Position numbers and translations under genes: made by a program. Of a stretch of DNA of 64,000 bases, positions 56,090 to 64,000 are shown piece after piece. The DNA is from Antilocapra americana (Eukaryota > Chordata > Mammalia > Artiodactyla > Antilocapridae), in the NCBI GenBank assembly GCA_007570785.1, contig ML660211.1:3003940-3067939 (forward strand), written 5' to 3'. The notes below the pieces were generated by a model. That model was not told where the DNA came from. It saw only the letters and a program-made list of their open reading frames with translations, and searched no databases. How positions within the stretch are numbered: position 1 is the first letter of the stretch; each line of letters starts with the position of its first letter.

Positions 56090-56675
56090 GCTTTAATTCT
56101 ACACTGGAGCAAAAGTGACGTTATATAAAAAAAGCTAGTGAGTCAAATCATGTTTCTCCATTGCCAAAAGCCAGTATGTACTATGTACCTTCTTACTGAG
56201 CTATGCTCCTGATCATATCAGTCTGGCATTACTTCTTCAATTAATTTTGTGCCCTACATCCCTTGGCTCATTGACTTTAAACTTTTTTTAAGATTCTAAA
56301 ATATCCCAAGCTGTTTGCTAACTTCAGCTCTCTGTACTGACATATGACCTTCCCTCCACCTGTGGTCTTGGACCTGTGCTCTTCTCATGGCTGGTTTCTC
56401 ATCTGTCAGTTCAGCCTAAGTGCTACATTCTTCATGACACTTCCCCTGACACTCAGATTAGATTTCTCTATTGTTATTCTGCATCTTAGCAGTCCCATTT
56501 GCTTATTTTGTAGCCTTTCACATTTTATGACATTTATTGTGCATGTTCTTAATTTCCAATGTTATGATGGCAGGCATCTAGCTTCTTTTGATGACATTTC
56601 CAGCATCAGGCAGTCTTTCTGTCACATGGTTGGTGCTCAATTTATCCTTCTTTTACAAATGAATAAATGATCAGG
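56090..56675 (+). repeat. L2 LINE 3' part
   Basis: Long collinear L2 remnant: 'agtcaaatcatgtttctcca', 'cttcatgacacttcccctga', 'tgacatttattgtgcatgtt' and the end 'atggttggtgctcaatttat'. The 108-codon plus-strand frame (56344-56670) lies inside it and is not a gene. Confidence 0.72.
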
Positions 56676-57074
56676 TGAATAAATGAGCTGATGACTTGAA
56701 GATATTAAATAAAGGAAAGGCAGTATTGCTGTAAATGGAATTCAGGAGTCTCAGGAGTTTTACATATGAACAGCTCTAAATTTATCTGCCTGGAAGGTAC
56801 ACTGTGGGTACATTCAAAATTATATTCCCTGTTCACATTACCTGAGACTGGAGTGGCATGAGGCCTTTCTTTGTCACCAACAATTAAGATCTAGGACTGA
56901 TAGCCAAATTTTAGGAGATAGCATAATATAGTAACATTAGAAGACTTTAAAAGCCACTGGAAACCTGTTCATTGTGTAATCAATAGAAGAGCTGTCCTTT
57001 TAAAATGATTTTTCTTTGCATATTTCTAGCCATATGAATGGTTGAATTAGGAACATTAGAAATGTATGCTCATC

Positions 57075-57210
57075 TGCTGCTGCTGCTGCTGCTAAGTCGC
57101 TTCAGTCGTGTCCAACTCTGTGAGACCCCATAGACAGCAGCCCACCAGGCTTCCCGTCCCTGGGATTCTCCAGGCAAGAATACTGGAGTGGGTTGCCATT
57201 GCCTTCTCCA
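57075..57210 (-). mobile_element. Bov-A monomer SINE with (TGC)6 tail
   Basis: Starts with six TGC repeats, then 'aagtcgcttcagtcgtgtcc', ending 'ttgccattgccttctcca'. Duplication TATGCTCATC (57065-57074) and TATGCTCACC (57211-57220), 9 of 10. Little diverged. Confidence 0.96.
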
Positions 57211-57220
57211 TATGCTCACC

Positions 57221-57793
57221 TAGTCTAAAGAATACAGCAATGGTGTGCTCTCATGTAGCTAGGATAATTTTTTTCAAAGTTTCCCTAAATCATACCTTAA
57301 CACATTAAAATTTTCATGAAGCATCTAAATAATCCCCTTTGCTCTAATTTAAACCAATTTTCAATTACAATGAAAGATTAAAAAAAATCCTGCTAAAATA
57401 TAAACTGTATGAAAAAATATATATCTTAAAACATTCTAAAAATATTAAGGATTAAAAAGGGGAAACCCCTAGCTTCCCACTCTCTATTCCAAAAGGCAAC
57501 CAAATTGTTTTTAACCTTTCAGAGATAAAAACATTTTAAAGGATGCTTACTTTGTTGATAATGTTTTAATGATCTGTGAGTATAGGTTTCAGGAGTGTAT
57601 AAAGTGTGGGGTTTGAAATTGTCATGCAGTCCGTTTATTTGATATATGCATAAAGGGTACTTAAAGTTTATTTCCTGTTGACATGCAAATAGAAACAAAA
57701 GGTTCTCTTTGTGTTTGTAAGCACATTCACTAATATATGCATCATCCCACTTTTAAACAAATTACTACTTTCACAGAAAGATGTTTTAGAGGA
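57221..57793. other. Unique AT-rich DNA
   Basis: Nothing recognised. Confidence 0.5.
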
Positions 57794-57803
57794 AAAGAAG
57801 AAA

Positions 57804-58548
57804 GAAGAACTAAAGATCTTCTTGATGAAAGTGAAAGAGGAGAGTGAAAAAGTTGGCTTAAAACTCAACATTCAGAAAACTAAGATCATGGCATCTGGTC
57901 CCATCACTTCATGGCAAATACATGGCGAAACAGTGGAAACAGTGACAGACTTTATTTTGGAGGGCTCCAAAAATCACTGCAGATGGTGATTGCAGCCATG
58001 AAATTAAAAGATGCTTGCTCCTTGGAAGAAAAATTATGACCAACCTAGACAGCATGTTAAAAAGCTGAGACATTACTTTGTCAACAAAGGTCCATCTAGT
58101 CAAAGCCTTGGTTTTTCCAGTGGTCATGTATGGATGTGAGAGTTGGACTATAAAGAAAGCTGAGCTCTGAAGAATTGATGCTTTTGAACTGTGGTGTTGA
58201 AGAAGCCTCTTGAGAGTCCCTTGGACTGCAAGGAGATCCAACCAGTCCATCCTAAAGGACGTCAGTCCTGGGTGTTCATTGCAGGGTCTGATGTTGAAGC
58301 TGAAACTGCAATACTCTGGCCACCTGATGCCAAGAACTGACTCATTTGAAAAGACGCAGATTCTGGGAAAGATTGAAAGCAGGAGGAGAAGGGGATGACA
58401 GAGGATGAGATAGTTGGATGGCATCACCAGCTTAATGGACATGGGTTTGAGTAAACTCTAGGAGCTGGTGATGGACAGGGAGGCCTGGTGTGTTGTAGTC
58501 CATGGGGTTGCAAAGAGTCGGACACGACTGAGCAACTGAACTGAACTG
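57804..58548 (+). mobile_element. BovB LINE, 5'-truncated
   Basis: Starts just downstream of the RT catalytic site (EELKIFLMKVKEESEKVGLK) and runs to the tail ACTGAACTGAACTGAA. A 10-bp duplication AAAGAAGAAA (57794-57803 and 58549-58558) bounds it. Frame breaks near 57960 and 58060. The 177-codon minus-strand frame (57909-58442) is antisense. Confidence 0.93.
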
Positions 58549-58558
58549 AAAGAAGAAA

Positions 58559-60265
58559 ACAAAATGGCAGTTTTACTAGTGATAATCTCTGTAAGCCTAT
58601 TGTATACACATACACACGTAGGTAATATTTGTATAAATATAAACAAGAATTCAATGGGAAACATATAAACACATACATACTTTAGTTTTATCTTTAAGTG
58701 AATGATTATTTTTAGATGACAAATAACCACATTTTGTTTTGTGGGATTGTCACTAATATTAATAGGTCACCCAGTGAAAGCTGGGATAATGAGACATGTC
58801 AACACAGAAGCAGCAGACATGCAATTAGTGCCGGCGTGAAAAGTCAGGGGTTGAAATTAAGGCGTTTTGATAATAAATTTATTTTTTCTCATAAAGCCTA
58901 TATGGCCAGTGAAGTTAAAAGCTCTTTAAAATGGCTGTATTTTGCCTAGTTAAGGAAAAATAATGATTCAGTTCACCAAGGGATGTGTTATACTATTCCT
59001 AGTCATTATTATATTTATTTTGATCATTACAACCTTGAAATTGTTTCATCAACAAACACCTTATTAAAGTAGAATCAAAGGTGTGTATAATGCTGATAAG
59101 ATTATTTTGAAAATCAAATATATACATTGAGTATCTTTCTAGGTTAATTTTTCTCTTATTTTGAATACTACTAATAATGATTTTGATCAAAGAAATGCTC
59201 AGAATATCTTTAAGTAAAATAGATGTTTTATGAAGATGTAAGCAATTACAAATACTATCTCTGAAAAAATAGCAAAAATTCTTATTTTTGAGGCACCAAT
59301 GTGCTTCTATTGCCTAAATCAGGATTTTCCAATTCTTTTGGCATTTCAGCATCTTCCATGTCAATATATAATCTACCAATCTTCCAAAGATATTAAAAAT
59401 AATTTAATTATTTTAGATATATTATAAATACATTATTCTGAACATAAAATATTTTCATTTTAGATTATGAATTTATTAAGTTATATATAATTTATTCAAT
59501 TGCTTGAAATGCATAAATTGTTAGCCATATGAACCAAACTTTAATTTTTGTTTCCTTTAATAACAATGGTAAGTGATAATTCAGTGTTTAAGAAAATCAT
59601 AATTTGCTGCTAAATTAATTTTTTATTGACATTCTCTGTTATTATTGACCTTGAGACCAAAGGGATATTGAAAGGGAGAAGGAAATTTTATTATGCTTGT
59701 TTGAGGAGGTCATTGAGAAGACAAGACTGCAGGTTGACCCTTGATCTGAACAGAGCAGTCTGAGGTTCTTCACCATCCCTTGTTCTTGAAATGTGCATTC
59801 TGCCCACCATCCCCACACCAGGAGCTGTTCCCAGGACACAGCCTTCAAAGAGCAACATGGTGTTGAGACCATCTGGATGGTTGATGTGACTGAACTCAGT
59901 TAAAGCAGATTTTAAGATTCTGGTGGGCAGATGGCAGAGTTTTACTCCTGTCACAGACACAAATGTAAGTCCCCTGTTTATTAAACCTGCCACCTACCAA
60001 TCTACAATGGTTGTGTCTTTATTCAGTCCTCTTGCCTTCTGTGTAAGGAGCCCAGTTTCAGATGTAACCCCAGGCATTCCTTCAGCTGTGAACCAATGAT
60101 GTTTTAAAACATCAAAGACAGATTTTATTTTCTGATATTCCTAACTGCAGTTTCATTTGAAAATCAAATGTTAAATGTTAATATTCTGTATTCAGAGTTC
60201 CAGTTTATTGCAACATTTAATATAATATTTAAAAGGCCAAATTGGTTTTAATCATCACTGTATCT
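58559..60265. other. Mostly unique DNA, possible old LTR
   Basis: Around 59650-60110 the sequence is less AT-rich and reads like an old mammalian LTR ('agctgttcccaggacacagc', 'ttaaagcagattttaagatt', 'cccctgtttattaaacctgc'), but ends and duplication were not found. The minus-strand frames there (59642-59993) are not called. The rest is AT-rich and unassigned. Confidence 0.4.
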
Positions 60266-60269
60266 TTTG

Positions 60270-60467
60270 GGATTCCCAGGTGGCTCAGTGGTAAAGAATC
60301 TGCCAAGTCAGGAGACATGAGCTCCATCCCTGGGTGGGGAAGATCCCCTGGAGAAGGAAATGGCAACCCATTCCAATATTCTTGCCTGGGAATTCCTAGG
60401 TCAGAGGAACATGGTGGGCTATAGTCCATGGGGTCACAAGAAGAAACTGACATGATTTAGCAACTAA
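60270..60467 (+). mobile_element. Bov-tA SINE
   Basis: Head 'gattcccaggtggctcagtg', body 'ggaaatggcaacccattcca', end 'catgatttagcaactaaaca'. Confidence 0.93.
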
Positions 60468-61221
60468 ACAACATTTATTCTTTTAAACATTTGCTTATAG
60501 TATTAAAAAGCATTGAAGTTTTTTTAATCAAAATTTCAGTGGATGAAAAATTACCTCAAAGTTATTTGGAGCAAAATATGCAGAATTACTATCATTTTAC
60601 TTTCCTCAATGTATTATGATAATGTTTCCTATGTTCCTAAATTTTATCAGTTATAACAATGAACATGAATTTTTAAAGATTTTTTTCAAGATCTCCATTT
60701 AAATATATCTTACAATCAGAAAAACAAAACAATCATAATCATACAGGTTACTACATTTTCAAAAATTAAGCATATTTTGGTAGTCAATATTTGTAAAAGA
60801 AATAGAACATATTAGAAATAAACATATTTCTCATCCTCCCTTCTATTTATAGTTATTCTAATGTTACACCAACTTTGCTCTCCTGAGATAAATACATTTT
60901 AGTTATGGTGGGGGTTTTGTTATTTGTTTTTGTACATGCTTCTGGATTCAGTTTCCTTATTTCCTGATTAAAATTGTTGCATCTTGTGTACATGAGTGAG
61001 ATTCATTTTGATATTTCTTCTTCTCATACTTTTTTGTTCAGTTCCAGGGCTAATATTTTTCTAATCTCATAAATTGAGTTAGGGAACATATTTATTCTTC
61101 TGTCCTCTGAAAGTTTCATATTAGAATCTTATGTTTTCAGATTTTATTCTGATTTGGTAATGAAACATCTGGCATTGGCATTTTCATTTTCCCCCTATTG
61201 TATTGTGGATAATTTGAAAAT
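60468..61221. other. Unique AT-rich DNA
   Basis: Nothing recognised with confidence; parts near 60840-61200 are T-rich and could be a decayed L1. Confidence 0.45.
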
Positions 61222-61350
61222 TAAAGTGTTAGTTGCTCAGTTGTATCTGACTCTGCGACCCCTTGGACTGTAGCCCACTAGGCTTCTCAGTCTGTGGAAT
61301 TCTCCAGGCAAGAATACTGGAGTGGGTTGCCATGCCCTTCTCCAGGGGAT
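61222..61350 (-). mobile_element. Bov-A monomer SINE
   Basis: Reversed single unit, 'agtgttagttgctcagttgt' to 'ttgccatgcccttctccagg'. Confidence 0.9.
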
Positions 61351-61454
61351 ATTTAATTTAAAACATTCAAAAACTACCAGTCTTTGAGACATAGCAGGAG
61401 CCTACGTTCCTTTTCCACCATATCCTCTGCCTATGTTTTGCCTGTAAAAAAAAT

Positions 61455-61479
61455 ATTTGTTGTTATTTAGTCACTAAGT
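61455..61479 (-). mobile_element. Bov-tA SINE, left tip (split by BovB)
   Basis: TTTGTTGTTATTTAGTCACT is the body end of a reversed Bov-tA; the SINE resumes at 62028 after a BovB insertion. Confidence 0.8.
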
Positions 61480-62027
61480 AATTAAAAAGCACTTGCTCCT
61501 TGGAAGAAAAGCTATGGCAAACCTGGACAGTGTATTAGAAAGCAGAGACATTACTTTGCTGACAAAGGTCCATTTAGTCAAAGCTATGGTTTTTCCAATA
61601 GTCATGTATGGATGAAAGAGTTGGACGATAAAGAAGGCTGAGCACCAACAAATTGATGCTTCTAATCTGAGGTGTTAGAGAAGACACTTGAGAGTCTCTT
61701 GGACTGCAAGAAGATCCAACCAGTCAATCCTAAAGGAAATCAGACATGAATATTCATTGGAAAGACTGATGCTGAAGCTGAAACTAATACTTTGGCCACC
61801 CGATGCGAAGAGCGGACTCATTAGAAAAGATCTTGGTGCTGGGAAAGATTGAAGGCAGGAGGAGAAGGGGATGACAGATGATGAGGTGGTTGGATGGTAT
61901 CACTGATTCAATGGACATGAGTTTGAGCAAGCTCTGGGAGATGGTAAAGGACAGGGAAGCCTGCCTGTGCTGCAGTCCATGGGGTTGCAAAGAGTCAGGC
62001 ACAACAGAGCAACTGAACAACAACAAA
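61480..62027 (+). mobile_element. BovB LINE inserted in a SINE
   Basis: 5'-truncated copy from 'gcacttgctccttggaagaa' to 'gagcaactgaacaacaacaa'. The flanking TCACTAAGT (61471-61479) and TCGCTCAGT (62028-62036), 7 of 9, are the duplicated target inside the SINE. Confidence 0.9.
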
Positions 62028-62222
62028 TCGCTCAGTCGTGTCTGATTCTTTGTGATCCTGTGGGCTGTACCCCGCTAGGCTTCTTTGCCCATGGAATTTC
62101 CCAGGCAAGAATACTGGAGTGGGTTGCCATTTTCTTCTCCAGGGGATCTTTCCAACCCAGGAATTGAACCCAAGTCTCCTGCATTGGCAGGCGGATTCTT
62201 TACCACTGAACCACCCGGGTGG
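62028..62222 (-). mobile_element. Bov-tA SINE, main part
   Basis: Continues the SINE that begins at 61455: 'gctcagtcgtgtctgattct' to the head 'accactgaaccacccgggtg'. Confidence 0.93.
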
Positions 62223-62375
62223 CCCACAGAGAAACTTTAGTCAAAGAATAAATTCAATCAGAGAAGTGAGAAAATACAGAAAAAAGGAAATATGGTCAAG
62301 CAAGACAAAATAATAGTATTTTAGCCATTAAATAAAGTCAAGGACCTTTAATTCCTCCTCAAAGGCAATAGGAAA

Positions 62376-62760
62376 TGTTATGAGCATATCCTTTGAGCTA
62401 TTTTGCAGAGACTAAAACCCATACCTGGTGAGAGAATTTAACTGTATGTTGTTTATAAGCATGGAGACCCCAGGCCAGTTGGAACCAACAGATTGGTGAT
62501 GTTGATTGTCTATTACCTTACCATCAGCCAATCAGAGAAATGCCTACCAGCTGATCACATATCCCACAACCGCCCTTCCCTCACCCAGTCTTTAAAAATC
62601 TTTCCCTGAAAGACTGCAGGGAATTAGAGTATTTTAAGACTCAGGCTCGCTTGTTGGATATACCTCAATAAACGTTGCACTTTCCTTTACCACAACCCTC
62701 TTTCAGTAGAGTAGCTTTACTGCCCACACGCAGGCCTGAGGCAAGTTTGGTCCAGTAAGA
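62376..62760 (+). mobile_element. Old LTR (ERVL/ERV1-like)
   Basis: Order of elements fits an LTR: TTTAAAAA TATA-like box near 62591, AATAAA (62667-62672), then 'gcactttcctttaccacaac' and 'cagtagagtagctttactgc' before an end like GTAAGA at 62760. The start TGTTA at 62376 is a guess; no duplication was found. Confidence 0.6.
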
Positions 62761-62782
62761 TCTTCAGGTGAGAACGGTTGAC

Positions 62783-62980
62783 CTGCCAGGGTTTGGAATC
62801 ATTAGTTTGGATCAGAATCACCTGAAGGCCTTGTTGAGTCACACAGTATGGGGCCTCTAATGCAAAGCCTCTGATTTGAAAGAAATAATTCGGGGGCGGA
62901 GCATTTGCCCTTGTAACAAGTTCAGAAGTGAGGATGGTGCCGCGACTGCAAGAACCATGCTTCAGAATGTGGAACAAGAG
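62783..62980 (+). repeat. MER5A-like DNA transposon (hAT-Charlie)
   Basis: Plus-strand blocks 'ggatcagaatcacctgaagg', 'gcatttgcccttgtaacaag' and 'gcttcagaatgtgg' follow the MER5A order. Terminal inverted repeats are eroded. The 86-codon minus-strand frame across this region and the LTR is not a gene. Confidence 0.75.
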
Positions 62981-63404
62981 AGGTTAGTGCTTATAAAAAA
63001 TTCAATATTTTCTGACTTTAGCTATTAGCAACCCAGGACCAATCTTACTATTTGTATTTCTCTGCCCCATCCTCCTCACCAAGTTATTTTGAAATGAATA
63101 TCAGTAATTGTTGCCTTACTCGTAAATAAATCGGTAATTACCTCAAAAGTATAAGAACATTATTTTATTCTCTGTTTTGTGTTAATATGTAGAGATGTAA
63201 CTGATTCTTTTGTTTCATCTTGTATTGTGTGACCTTAGAGCTTGCTTGCTCATTCTGGGAGGCTTTTGATTTTTCTTTTGGTGATAACTTGGGTTGGTCT
63301 TCATAGATTATCACAGACACCTGCAAAAAGAGTTTTATTTTCTCCTTTATATTTTTTGTGCCTCTTATGTCTTTTTCTTGTGAAGTGTAGTAGCTGGAAA
63401 TTGC
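62981..63404. other. Unassigned DNA
   Basis: Nothing recognised; it may include further decayed L1. Confidence 0.4.
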
Positions 63405-63815
63405 AGTAGTGAGGAGAATGAGTGTGGAAAGAGAGTGTCCTTGCCTTGTGTGCATTTTTAGAGGGAAAGCATTTCGGCTTTTGCCGTTCAGTAGGATGTT
63501 GGTTTTAGTGGTTTTCGGTTTTTTTTTTTTTTTTTTTGTAGATTTCTTTATCACGTTGAGGCAATTCCCCCCTACTTTCCTAAGAGCTTTTATTGTGAGT
63601 GTTGAATTTTCCCAAGTGCTTTTCTTCAGGAAGTTTGAATTGTGGATTAATTTTCAAATGTTAAGTCAACCTTGCATAGTGTTTTTTTTTTTTTTTTTTT
63701 TTATCTGAGGGAGCAGTGTTGTGTGGTATTTTGTACTGTCTTTGGTGTCAGGATAATACTGGTCCCTTTAAATGCACTGGGATAACTGAAAGGTATCCTT
63801 CAAATTTGCCAGTGG
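63405..63815 (-). repeat. L1M LINE ORF2 fragment
   Basis: Plus-strand text is the antisense of L1 ORF2: 'gagtgtccttgccttgtgtg', 'ttcagtaggatgttggtttt', 'atcacgttgaggcaattccc', 'gtcaaccttgcatagtgttt' and 'ggtgtcaggataatactggt'. Two long T-runs (63519-63537 and 63681-63702) interrupt it. The two open frames here (63165-63554 minus, 63409-63708 plus) are remnants. Confidence 0.75.
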
Positions 63816-64000
63816 CATGGTAACTGGTGACCTGAAAGCAATGTAAATGATTTGAACAAAGCTTTCACTGAGCTTTGGGATTAGCATGAAGTTGAATATT
63901 GTCAATGTCAGTGTTATGAAAACTGTTTTTGATGCCTATGCTGGAACAGAGATTTTAGTACCTATAAGTGAGTTTATATTGAAGAAGCCAGTATAGACGG
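63816..64000. other. Unassigned DNA at right edge
   Basis: Nothing recognised. Confidence 0.4.

Noticed and set aside
57909..58442. 177-codon minus-strand open frame
   Set aside because: Antisense shadow of the plus-oriented BovB at 57804-58548.

Overview
This window is nuclear DNA of a ruminant, most likely a bovid (cattle, sheep, goat or close relative). The evidence is its repeats: BovB (RTE-clade) LINEs, the Bov-tA / Bov-A / Bov-A2 SINEs derived from them, one CHR-type cetartiodactyl SINE, ruminant L1 ends and several endogenous-retrovirus LTRs. The species cannot be told from sequence alone. No host protein-coding gene or functional RNA gene can be supported. Base composition is AT-rich, and the window looks like a gene desert or a very large intron. 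The only recognisable host gene sequence is a dead retrocopy of the keratinocyte gene SPRR4 (31743-32479).

Layout. 1-288: 5' end of a minus-strand L1. 0.3-18 kb: mostly unique DNA with MIR/L2 fossils, a palindromic DNA-transposon fossil (about 2.1 kb), a solo LTR with clean ends (4172-4604), a second LTR (12787-13380), SINEs, four 3' BovB fragments and two microsatellites. 18.5-20.1 kb: a SINE split by a class-II-like LTR, which itself contains a 100-N assembly gap. 21.7-29.0 kb: a near-full-length but broken BovB (+), followed by an L1 (-) that has its 5'UTR and ORF1 but no ORF2. 29.6-34.2 kb: one old L1 (-) that received at least four later insertions (two Bov-tA SINEs, the SPRR4 retrocopy and a BovB with a long open RT frame). 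35.6-48.6 kb: more BovB copies, including a tail-to-tail inverted pair at 40.8-42 kb, a 5'-inverted (twin-priming type) BovB at 41.4-43.7 kb and a BovB interrupted by an L1. 49-64 kb: mostly unique DNA with L2/MIR fossils, SINEs, an L1-in-L1 insertion, two BovB copies (one inside a SINE), an old LTR, a MER5A-like DNA element and an L1 ORF2 fragment at the right edge.

How the parts relate. Thirteen BovB insertions and fourteen Bov-type SINE units are counted. The SINEs have no enzymes of their own and share 3' sequence with BovB, so BovB reverse transcriptase is the expected source of their mobility; L1 is the expected source of the SPRR4 retrocopy. Every BovB coding region is damaged. The least damaged is at 32823-34086: one stop codon interrupts an otherwise open frame with an intact YADD motif. 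Target-site duplications read directly from the sequence fix the boundaries and order of many insertions.

No previously undescribed biological system was found. The most informative observations are structural: the twin-primed BovB, the layered insertions in one L1, the LTR/gap region and the ORF1-only L1.
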